This document shows, piece by piece, positions 8,642 through 16,069 of a stretch of 64,000 nucleotides of DNA (the stretch's first letter is position 1; each line of letters opens with the position of its first letter). Source of the stretch: Arminella tubonensis (GTDB lineage Bacteria > Pseudomonadota > Alphaproteobacteria > Rhizobiales > Rhizobiaceae); contig NZ_PCDP01000045.1 of NCBI RefSeq assembly GCF_003240585.1, forward strand, positions 35,435 to 99,434. The letters run 5' to 3'. The notes under the pieces are model-generated. The model was given only the letters and a program-made list of their open reading frames with translations, made no database searches and had not been told where the DNA came from. The position numbers were made by a program, and so were the translations under genes.

Positions 8642-9673
8642 TTACTTGACCGGCGGCTTTTCGTGGTGGCCACCGAAGCCGGCGCGCATGGCGGACAGGA
8701 CCTGGTTGGCGAAATCGTCGTTGCCTCGCGACGAGAAGCGGCCGTAGAGCGCGGCACTCAGCACCGGCGTCGGAACACCTTCGTCGATCGCGGCCGAAAT
8801 CGTCCAGCGACCCTCGCCCGAATCCGAAACGCGGCCGGCATATTGCGAAAGCGCCGGATCGGCATGCAACGCATCCGCCGTCAGGTCGAGCAGCCACGAG
8901 GTGATGACGCTGCCGCGGCGCCAGACCTCGGATATCTCAGCGACGTCGAGATTGTACTGATAATATTCGGGATGCGACAAGGGTGTGGTTTCCGCGTCGA
9001 TTTCCGCCGTCTGCAGGCCGATATTGGCGTGGCGCAGCACATTGAAGCCTTCGGCGTAGGCGGCCATCAGGCCATATTCGATGCCGTTGTGGACCATCTT
9101 GACGAAATGGCCGGCGCCGTGCGGTCCGCAATGCAGGAAGCCCTGCTCCGCCGTGCTGCCGGCGGCGGCGACTTCCGTGCGGTTTGGCGTTCCCTCGACA
9201 GTGCCGTCGGCACCGGGCGCGAGCGTCGCGAAGATCGGCGAAAGATGCTGGACCGTCGCCGTTTCGCCGCCGATCATCAGGCAATAGCCGCGCTGCAGCC
9301 CGAAGACGCCGCCGCTGGTGCCGACGTCGACATAGTGGATGCCCTTCTGCTTCAGCATCGCCGCCCGCCGAATATCGTCATGGTAGTGGGAATTGCCGCC
9401 GTCGATGATGATGTCACCGTCTTCGAGCAGCGGAATGAGCTTCGTCAGTTCGTTGTCGACGATCGCCGCCGGCAACATCATCCAGACGGCGCGCGGCTTT
9501 TCGAGCTTGGAAACGAAATCCGCAAGCGACGAGCTGCCTGTGGCACCAAGTTTATGGAGATCTTCGATGCTTTGAGCGCGGGCGTCGAACACGACGGCGC
9601 TATGGCCGTTCTTCATCAGGCGCTGCACCATGTTGCTGCCCATGCGGCCGAGGCCAATCATTCCAATTTGCAT
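8642..9673 (-). CDS. gnd: 6-phosphogluconate dehydrogenase, decarboxylating (short NAD-type)
   Basis: Oxidatively decarboxylates 6-phosphogluconate to ribulose 5-phosphate. The 343-residue product belongs to the short GndA/YqeC-like class rather than the ~470-residue NADP enzyme. It shows the Rossmann motif GLGRMGSN, then GGNSHYHDD, the DVGTSGGVFG loop and the catalytic HFVKMVHNGIEYGLM (Lys and His-Asn). AAGGAG precedes the ATG at 9673; a longer reading frame from 9748 lacks support. Transcribed alone, convergent with moeA. Confidence 0.93.
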   Translation of the reverse strand: MQIGMIGLGRMGSNMVQRLMKNGHSAVVFDARAQSIEDLHKLGATGSSSLADFVSKLEKPRAVWMMLPAAIVDNELTKLIPLLEDGDIIIDGGNSHYHDDIRRAAMLKQKGIHYVDVGTSGGVFGLQRGYCLMIGGETATVQHLSPIFATLAPGADGTVEGTPNRTEVAAAGSTAEQGFLHCGPHGAGHFVKMVHNGIEYGLMAAYAEGFNVLRHANIGLQTAEIDAETTPLSHPEYYQYNLDVAEISEVWRRGSVITSWLLDLTADALHADPALSQYAGRVSDSGEGRWTISAAIDEGVPTPVLSAALYGRFSSRGNDDFANQVLSAMRAGFGGHHEKPPVK

Positions 9674-10029
9674 ATCAAATCTCCTTGGGAGGGTTTTTCT
9701 ATTCCAGGAATCCAATAAAGAATCTTGCAGCCATTTGCCACCGATCAAATGGTTGGAAAGCTATGCCGAGATAACATTACAGAAGAACGAAACCGGCGTC
9801 ATGAACGGTTGACCGCACGCAGCCGAATCGACCGCGAACACGGCAAGGTGAAAAATGGACGCGTTTATCGAATTTCAATCGGCGGGATAGCTGCCAAGCG
9901 CCCGCCTCAGGCGCACGTGAACCGATCCCAGCCACTCCGGCACGTTCGCAGACACTTCCCGCTCCTGGTCGACGCCTGGGCGAACCTCTCGCATCAGACG
10001 ACCGATACCGTGAAGCAGCCCTAAAGTCG
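9674..10029. other. 356-base gap between gnd and the HTH-citrate synthase gene
   Basis: Holds the gnd promoter side and the 3' flank of the reverse-strand citrate synthase gene. A short reverse frame at 9875-9994 (39 codons from ATG, containing NVPEWLGSVHVRLRRALG) has rhizobial-looking codon use but no clear ribosome site. I leave it as a possible small or remnant gene. I see no repeat, tRNA or strong terminator. Confidence 0.5.
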
Positions 10030-11169
10030 TCAGACCTCCAGCGGATTTCCGACATAGCGCGCCCTGGGGCGGATAAGGCGGCCACTCAAGGCCTGCTCCA
10101 TCGCGTGCGCGAGCCATCCGACCGTGCGGGCGAGAGAAAATATGATGATCGGTGCATCGTCTGGGAGGTTGTGAGCCGACGCGAGAGCCGAAAGCGCAAA
10201 GTCGGCATTGGCACGCTCGCCGATCATTTCCTCCGCCGCGCCGCGAATATCTTCGAATATCGCCGGCAACGTAAAATGCTGCAGCAGTGCCTCCGCACGC
10301 ACATCGCCGTCAGGGTAAAGTGGATGGCCAAATGCGGGAAGCGAATGCCCGTGCGCGAGATAGCGGCGAACAGCCTCCCGCGCGCCAAACTTTCGCGTGC
10401 TTTCGACAAGGAGACCGACACCTTGCCATGCACCGCCATGCAGCGGGCCGGTCAATGTCGAAATACCGGAGAGCGCGGCGGCTGAAAGCGTCGCCCCGGC
10501 AGATGCAGTGATCCGCGCAGCAAAGGTCGAGGCGTTCAGTTCGTGATCGGCAAACAGCACGAGCGCACGGCGGATGATGTCCGCTGCCTCGGGGCGGTCC
10601 CAGGCTGCAGCAAGCCGCTCGTGCAAGGCCATGTCGTGCGTGCCCGGCGCCAATGTGTCGGCGACTGTGGCCAGCACGGCCTCAGCCTCCCGCCTCAAGG
10701 CTAGCGATGACCGGCCAAGCGATGGAAGATCCGTCGTCACACGATGAGCCAAGGCCACGAAAGCGGCTTCCAGCGCCGGCTTGCGCCCAGCACCTGGCTG
10801 AAAATCGGCCAGAACCAACGGCTCTTTCATATCCCAGAGCAGCGCCGCGACTTCTTCCAGAGTGGCATGCTCGGATAGCCGCGCCGCATCGCGTCCGCGA
10901 TAGAACAGCCGGCCGTCGGAAACCGTCGACAGCGCCGAGGGCAAGACAGGGTCGCCCCACTCGATCGCATCTGCCGCTACCGCCTCGCTCTTGCGGCGGC
11001 CGGCATGCCGCGTCGCCAGCCGCTTCACGTCCTCGCCGAAATAAAGACTGCGTCTCGTATCCGACGGATCCGCCTTGGCGCGAATGCGGCCGCGGCTGAC
11101 ATTCGCGTAGAGGGTCTGGGGTTTGGTTCCGAGCAAGCCGAGAGCCTGCTCCGCAGTCAGCCACGACAT
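10030..11169 (-). CDS. Citrate synthase-family protein with N-terminal helix-turn-helix
   Basis: Residues ~1-55 (TAEQALGLLGTKPQTLYANV, then RGRIRAKADPSDTRRSLYF and DVKRLATRH) look like a MerR/excisionase-type winged helix-turn-helix. The remaining ~320 residues are a citrate synthase fold. The three catalytic positions appear kept: the first His in GPLHGGA, the second His in FGHPLYPDGD, and Asp in NADFALSAL; substrate-binding Arg residues occur in DVRAEALL and RARYVG. It may therefore be both DNA-binding and enzymatic, or a regulator built on an enzyme. It is divergent from a second citrate synthase paralogue across an 84-base gap with dyads. Family assignment is firm; the role is inferred. 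Confidence 0.85.
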   Translation of the reverse strand: MSWLTAEQALGLLGTKPQTLYANVSRGRIRAKADPSDTRRSLYFGEDVKRLATRHAGRRKSEAVAADAIEWGDPVLPSALSTVSDGRLFYRGRDAARLSEHATLEEVAALLWDMKEPLVLADFQPGAGRKPALEAAFVALAHRVTTDLPSLGRSSLALRREAEAVLATVADTLAPGTHDMALHERLAAAWDRPEAADIIRRALVLFADHELNASTFAARITASAGATLSAAALSGISTLTGPLHGGAWQGVGLLVESTRKFGAREAVRRYLAHGHSLPAFGHPLYPDGDVRAEALLQHFTLPAIFEDIRGAAEEMIGERANADFALSALASAHNLPDDAPIIIFSLARTVGWLAHAMEQALSGRLIRPRARYVGNPLEV

Positions 11170-11180
11170 CAGGCCTCACA

Positions 11181-11230
11181 TTGATCTAATTGGTCAAGAT
11201 TGACGTCAATTAAAATAGTCCCGATCTAAT
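11181..11230. promoter_or_regulatory. Dyads and direct repeat between divergent citrate synthase genes
   Basis: The short divergent spacer carries a perfect 12-base palindrome (ATTGACGTCAAT, 11199-11210) and next to it a near dyad TTGATC/GGTCAA (11181-11197). A direct repeat GATCTAAT occurs at 11183-11190 and 11223-11230, exactly 40 bases apart. On the plus strand TTGACG at 11200-11205 and TCTAAT at 11225-11230 could be -35 and -10 elements with a 19-base spacer, the length used by MerR-type activators. This is a candidate operator for the HTH-citrate synthase; binding is inferred. Confidence 0.5.
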
Positions 11231-11253
11231 CCGATAGTCAAAGGAGATAGATC

Positions 11254-12342
11254 ATGAAAAGCGGACTGGACGATGTAATTGCAGCCGAAACACAGCTTTC
11301 CGATGTCGATGGTGCTGCCGGCAGGCTCATCATCAGAGGCGTCTCGCTGGACGATCTCGTGGCAACAAGCCGCTATGAGGATGTCTCTGCATTGCTACTG
11401 GGCGGATTGTTTCAGGAAGGCTTCGATGCCGGCAAACTGCGGGCCCTGCTCGGCCCGGCTCGAGTGGCACTGTTCGATCACGTCGCAGCCGCCGATCCGG
11501 CGCTACTGGCGCTGCCGCCGGTCGAAGCCATGCGCGCGCTGATTGCCCGGCTGGAGGATGGCGAGGATTTCAATGCCGCCATCCGGCTCATGGCCGCACC
11601 TGCGGTCTTCCTGCCAGCTGTCCTGCGTCTGAAATCCGGCAAGGCGGCCATTCGCCCTGACGCAAGTCTTTCGCAGGCTGCCGATATTCTGCGCATGTTG
11701 AATGGCACCTTGCCGACGGTGGAGCAGACGGCCGGCCTCGATGCCTATCTGGTGACGATCTCCGACCACGGACTGAACGCCTCGACCTTCGCCTCGCGCG
11801 TCATTGCCTCGACCCATGCCGGGCTGACCTCCTCGGTTCTTGCCGCCATCAGCGCTCTCAAGGGGCCACTTCACGGTGGCGCTCCAGGTCCGGTACTCGA
11901 CATGATCGAGGCCGTTGGAAAACCCGAAAATGCCCGCACCTGGCTGGCCCACGAGCTTGATCGCGGCGAGAGGCTGATGGGTTTCGGCCACCGCATCTAT
12001 CGGGTTCGCGATCCGCGGGCCGACGCCCTCAAGGCCGCGCTGAGGCCGATCGTGACAGCGGGACAAGTCGACGACACGCGCATGGCGCTTGCCGAAGCGG
12101 TCGAGCAGGCTGCACTTGCCCTGTTGCGCGAACGCAAGCCTGATCGTCCCCTGGAGACCAACGTGGAATTCTACACCGCGCTGCTGCTCGATGCCCTCGG
12201 CTTTCCACGCGATGCCTTCACGGGAGTATTTGCTATCGGCCGCACGGTGGGATGGATCGCCCACGCCCGCGAACAGGTGCTCGACGGACGCCTGATCCGG
12301 CCGCAGTCTCGCTATATCGGGCCGGTGCCGCGCGCGGCGTGA
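11254..12342 (+). CDS. Citrate synthase-family protein
   Basis: A 362-residue type I/methylcitrate-like citrate synthase without the helix-turn-helix of its divergent neighbour. It keeps GPLHGGAPGPV (first His), FGHRIYRVRDPRADALK (second His and substrate Arg) and NVEFYTALLLDALGFP. In the last motif Glu stands at the usual Asp position, a substitution I cannot call inactivating. ARTVGWIAHAREQ and RPQSRYIGP follow as in true citrate synthases. AAGGAG lies seven bases before the ATG. It could condense oxaloacetate with acetyl- or propionyl-CoA. The main gltA of the organism is probably elsewhere. Confidence 0.88.
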   Translation: MKSGLDDVIAAETQLSDVDGAAGRLIIRGVSLDDLVATSRYEDVSALLLGGLFQEGFDAGKLRALLGPARVALFDHVAAADPALLALPPVEAMRALIARLEDGEDFNAAIRLMAAPAVFLPAVLRLKSGKAAIRPDASLSQAADILRMLNGTLPTVEQTAGLDAYLVTISDHGLNASTFASRVIASTHAGLTSSVLAAISALKGPLHGGAPGPVLDMIEAVGKPENARTWLAHELDRGERLMGFGHRIYRVRDPRADALKAALRPIVTAGQVDDTRMALAEAVEQAALALLRERKPDRPLETNVEFYTALLLDALGFPRDAFTGVFAIGRTVGWIAHAREQVLDGRLIRPQSRYIGPVPRAA

Positions 12343-12367
12343 GGAAGGTATTCGGTCAGGCGCTGCG

Positions 12368-13240
12368 CTATTCCGCAGCGACCTGGCGCGGTCGCATCAG
12401 TCCCTCGCGGATATAGCTTGCAAGTTCCACGGCTGCAGCCGTTGCACCTTTGGGAAGATGCATGTTGATCGAAAATGCCGGCAGCTCAGGCATTCCATCA
12501 TCGGCGCCCAATATATCGAGATCGGAAGGAACGGTGGATGCAAGCCAGACCGTGACGGCAAGATCGGTACGGACCGTAGCAGTCGTCGCATCGATGCTGC
12601 CGTTTTCAAACACCGTCCGCCACCGCATGCCGTCTTCTTCCAGCGCCGAGAACACCGTTGGCCGGAACGCGCACGTATCGGCCACCATGGAGACCGGGAG
12701 TGGGCTCTTCCGATGGGCATTGCCCGAACGGGCACCAACCCAGACAAGCCGATCGATAGCCAGGCATTCGCCGGTCGTGGTTCCGAGCGGCTCCTCCATG
12801 ACGCAAAGATCCAGATCGCCCGCCTCGAGCGCCAGTTTCAGATCCGGTGACGATCGGCAGACCAACGAAATGTCTACCTCCGGATGACGGTTCGAATAGG
12901 CCCCGAGTATCGGCGCAAGGCTTGTGCCAACAAGGTCGTAGGGGACACCCAGCCGCACGCTGCCTTCGATCCGGCGATCGGTCATATCGGCCCATATACC
13001 GTCGTTGAGCGCGAGCATTCGTCGCGCACTTGCGAGCAGGCGTTCGCCAGCTGTCGTCAGTACGAGACCGCGCTTCCCCCGCTCCAGCAGGACCTCGCCC
13101 AGCATCTCCTCGAGCCGCTTGATCTGCTGGCTGACGGCACTCTGGGTCATATGAAGGATATTGGCGACAACGGTCATGCTGCCATGATCGGCAGCGGCAA
13201 CGAAGGTCCTCAGGAGGCTGATATCGAGATTGCGCGACAT
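12368..13240 (-). CDS. LysR-family transcriptional regulator
   Basis: A 290-residue LysR regulator. The N-terminal winged helix-turn-helix (residues ~4-62: LDISLLRTFVAAADHGSM, then MTQSAVSQQIKRLEE and RGLVLTTAGE) is textbook, and a periplasmic-binding-protein-like effector domain follows from ~residue 90. The ATG at 13240 gives the standard N-terminus. It is divergent from a LysE-type exporter with a 97-base gap, the usual arrangement when a LysR protein controls an amino-acid exporter in response to the exported compound. The ligand cannot be read from sequence. Confidence 0.93.
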   Translation of the reverse strand: MSRNLDISLLRTFVAAADHGSMTVVANILHMTQSAVSQQIKRLEEMLGEVLLERGKRGLVLTTAGERLLASARRMLALNDGIWADMTDRRIEGSVRLGVPYDLVGTSLAPILGAYSNRHPEVDISLVCRSSPDLKLALEAGDLDLCVMEEPLGTTTGECLAIDRLVWVGARSGNAHRKSPLPVSMVADTCAFRPTVFSALEEDGMRWRTVFENGSIDATTATVRTDLAVTVWLASTVPSDLDILGADDGMPELPAFSINMHLPKGATAAAVELASYIREGLMRPRQVAAE

Positions 13241-13276
13241 GGCCGCATTATAGATGCTAATAGGCACATCCTTCAA

Positions 13277-13293
13277 CATTAATTTTCCTAATG
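13277..13293. promoter_or_regulatory. Candidate LysR operator
   Basis: A perfect inverted repeat CATTA-N7-TAATG contains the T-N11-A core typical of LysR-type binding sites. It lies between the divergent regulator and exporter genes, 37 bases before the regulator start and 45 before the exporter start. Confidence 0.5.
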
Positions 13294-13337
13294 CGGTTGC
13301 TGGCGCTATTCCTTTGATACACAAGGAGTTGCGGGGC

Positions 13338-13934
13338 ATGACAATCGAGACGCTACTGCCTGTCGTTCTGTTCGCGCTCGTCGCCACCGTCAGCCCAGGC
13401 GGCGCCACGACATTGGCGACAGCATCTGGAGCACACTTCGGCTTCGGCCGATCGATACCGCTGGTGATGGGTATCTCCGCGGCACTGAGCTCCATGGCGG
13501 CTGGCGCGGCATTTGGGCTCGGCGGGTTGTTGCTCGCAGCGCCGCCTTTACAACTGGCCATGAAATCGGCTGGTTTGCTCTACCTTCTCTGGCTCGCGGT
13601 AAAGATCGGGGCAAGCAACGCGCCGCGATTAAATCGCGAGATTGCCGCGCCAACCGGTTTTCTCGGCGGGGCATGGATGCTTTGGTACAATCCGAAGGCT
13701 TGGGCCATGACGACGAGTGCGGCAGCGTCGTTTGCGGCAACGACTCACAGTTCTGTTGCGCTGGCAGTTTTTCTCGGATCGGCATTCGGAATCGCTGCAA
13801 TGCTGTCCTTGTCGCTCTGGTGCATGGCCGGACAATGGCTCGGTCGAGCCCTCAAGACCGATTGGCAGTGGCGTACAATCAATTTTATTTTGGCCGGCCT
13901 GCTCGTCATCTCCGTCATTCCGATGTGGAAGTAG
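13338..13934 (+). CDS. LysE/RhtB-family amino-acid exporter
   Basis: A 198-residue membrane protein with about six hydrophobic segments. The N-terminal family signature is LFALVATVSPGGATTLATASGA (here PGGATT at the usual PGP position), and NPKAWAM in the middle is also typical. AAGGAG precedes the ATG at 13338, ten bases away; an earlier frame start at 13254 would run into the operator. LysE/RhtB proteins export amino acids such as lysine, homoserine or threonine. The divergent LysR gene is the likely regulator. Confidence 0.88.
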   Translation: MTIETLLPVVLFALVATVSPGGATTLATASGAHFGFGRSIPLVMGISAALSSMAAGAAFGLGGLLLAAPPLQLAMKSAGLLYLLWLAVKIGASNAPRLNREIAAPTGFLGGAWMLWYNPKAWAMTTSAAASFAATTHSSVALAVFLGSAFGIAAMLSLSLWCMAGQWLGRALKTDWQWRTINFILAGLLVISVIPMWK

Positions 13935-14191
13935 CAACACTCTAAACGCGGAATATGCTGCAAAACCACAGTGTTTCGACGGATATGGGCTAGTCGAAGT
14001 GCTTGAAATCCAGCCTCAGTTCCAAACGGGCTAATCAGATATGCGATCTCGCAATGATTGCGCTAACAAGGTATCAGCGCGACCTTGCTTAACCTTACCC
14101 TCGCGGTGCACTTATGGAACGGCATGCACGACATCAGGACAGTATCGAGGTAGATTGTAGCTTTAGGCCACAAGGAGAATTTGGAGGGCAC

Positions 14192-16060
14192 GTGGAGCGC
14201 CGTCTGACCGCCATTCTTGCTGCCGACATTGTAGGCTATAGCCGACTGATGGGCATCGACGAAGCCAGAACGCTGGCAGCGGTGAAACGGCACCGCGTCG
14301 AGCTGATCGACAACGCGATCGCCGCCCACCGCGGACGCATCGTCAAGCTGACCGGCGACGGCATGCTGCTCGAGTTTCCAAGCGTCGTGAATGCCGTTAC
14401 CTGTGCTGCGGACATTCAGAAGAACATGTTTCTGCGCAACAAGGGGGTTCCAGGCGATCAGCGCATCGAGCTCCGAATCGGTATCAACCTCGGTGACGTC
14501 ATCGTTGAGGATGGCGACATCTTCGGTGACGGCGTCAATGTCGCCGCAAGGCTCGAAGGAATAGCGGAGCCAGGTGGTATCGCCGTCTCGGCCTCTGTCC
14601 GCGATCATGTCGGATCGCGGGTTGACGTGGTCTTCGACGACCGTGGCGAATATTGCCTGAAGAATATCGCCCAGAGCATTCGCGTCTACACGATTTCATT
14701 CGGAGCGCCCTCTGCATTTCGCGGCCGGCTGCCAACCCCGTCGGCCAACGATGGAAAGCGGCTTATCGCCGTCCTGCCCTTCGTCAATATGAGTGACGAT
14801 CCGGAACAGGAATATTTCTCTGACGGCATCACCGAAGACATCATCACGGACCTGACGAAAATATCCGGCCTTGATGTCGCCGCTCGCAATACGGTCTTCA
14901 CCTACAAGGGCAAGTCCATCAAGGTGAAGCAGCTCGCGCATGAGCTGGGCGTTCATTTCGTGCTCGAGGGCAGCGTTCGCAAGGTCGGACAGCGCGTTCG
15001 AATCACCGGCCAGCTGATTGATGCCAGGAACGGCGGCCATCTCTGGGCGGACCGTTACGACCGCGATCTGACGGACATCTTTGCCATCCAGGACGAGATC
15101 ACGCATGCGATCGTCGACCAGCTCAAGGTCAAGTTGCTCCCGGAGGAGAAAAAGGCGATCGAGAGCGAACCGACAGCAAACGTCGAGGCCTACACCTATT
15201 ATCTCAGGGGGCGCCAGTTCTCCCACGCCTGGACCCGTTCCTACCTGCTGCTCGCACGTCGGATGTTCCTGAAGGCGGTCGAGCTGGACCCGAACTATGC
15301 CCGGGCCTATGCCGGTATCGCTGCCTGCTATGCGGCGCTGAGGGATTGGAACGCCGCCGAATTCCCGCTCGAAACCATTATGGCGATGAGTGCGCGGGCG
15401 CTGGAACTCGACCCCGACCTTGCCGAAGCCCACGCCTCGCGCGGACTGGCGTTGCATCAAAGCTGCCGCAACGAAGAGGCGATCGCGGCCTTTACGCGCG
15501 CATTGGAGCTGGAACCGGACCTCTACGAGGCGAATTTCCACTATGCGCGTTGCCTGTTCATGCAGGGCAGCTTCGAAGAGGCGGTCTATTACTTCGAGCG
15601 GTCGGCGGAAATCCGGACCGACGACTATCTGTCGCCAGTCCATCTGATGAGCGCCCATCGATCGCTGGGGCGACCATCCGAAAGAGAGCGTTGGGCACGC
15701 ATAGGGATTGCACGAGCGGAGCGGGCCCTGGACCTCAATCCGGAGAACTCCGGTCCTGCACATCGCGGTGCCCTCGCACTTGCTCATCTTGGCGAAGCCG
15801 ACAGGGCAAGGGAATGGTCGGCACGCGCGCTCGCGATCGACCCGGAAGACATCGTCGCCCAGTATAATATAGCCTGCGTCTATTCGATGCTGGGCGATCT
15901 CGATGCCGCCATTGACCTGCTTGAAATGTTGCTGCCGCACGGCTCGGCGTATCACGTGCTGTGGTTCAGCCACGATTCCGATCTTGATCCACTCCGTGAG
16001 CTGCCGCGTTTCCAGGAGCTTTTGGCAGCGCTTGCCGCCGAACCCGCGCCGATAATCTGA
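14192..16060 (+). CDS. Class III adenylate cyclase with TolB-like and TPR regions
   Basis: A 622-residue protein of a family strongly expanded in rhizobia. The N-terminal cyclase domain (~residues 1-170) has the metal Asp in AADIVGYSRLM and in KLTGDGMLLEF (with the adenine-selecting Lys), and the transition-state pair in GDGVNVAARLEG. A TolB/FlgO-like segment follows (VLPFVNMSDDPEQEYFSDGI ~residue 195), then about six TPRs to the end (for example AVELDPNYARAYAGIAACYA). I chose GTG at 14192 because VERRLTAILAADIVGYSRL is the family start and GGAGGG precedes it; an ATG at 14114 is in frame. It probably makes cAMP. Confidence 0.88.
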   Translation: MERRLTAILAADIVGYSRLMGIDEARTLAAVKRHRVELIDNAIAAHRGRIVKLTGDGMLLEFPSVVNAVTCAADIQKNMFLRNKGVPGDQRIELRIGINLGDVIVEDGDIFGDGVNVAARLEGIAEPGGIAVSASVRDHVGSRVDVVFDDRGEYCLKNIAQSIRVYTISFGAPSAFRGRLPTPSANDGKRLIAVLPFVNMSDDPEQEYFSDGITEDIITDLTKISGLDVAARNTVFTYKGKSIKVKQLAHELGVHFVLEGSVRKVGQRVRITGQLIDARNGGHLWADRYDRDLTDIFAIQDEITHAIVDQLKVKLLPEEKKAIESEPTANVEAYTYYLRGRQFSHAWTRSYLLLARRMFLKAVELDPNYARAYAGIAACYAALRDWNAAEFPLETIMAMSARALELDPDLAEAHASRGLALHQSCRNEEAIAAFTRALELEPDLYEANFHYARCLFMQGSFEEAVYYFERSAEIRTDDYLSPVHLMSAHRSLGRPSERERWARIGIARAERALDLNPENSGPAHRGALALAHLGEADRAREWSARALAIDPEDIVAQYNIACVYSMLGDLDAAIDLLEMLLPHGSAYHVLWFSHDSDLDPLRELPRFQELLAALAAEPAPII

Positions 16061-16069
16061 GGCCGGCGG

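Noticed and set aside
8663..9718. A 351-residue forward frame over gnd
   Set aside because: A shadow frame: the reverse strand encodes a complete 6-phosphogluconate dehydrogenase with all motifs.
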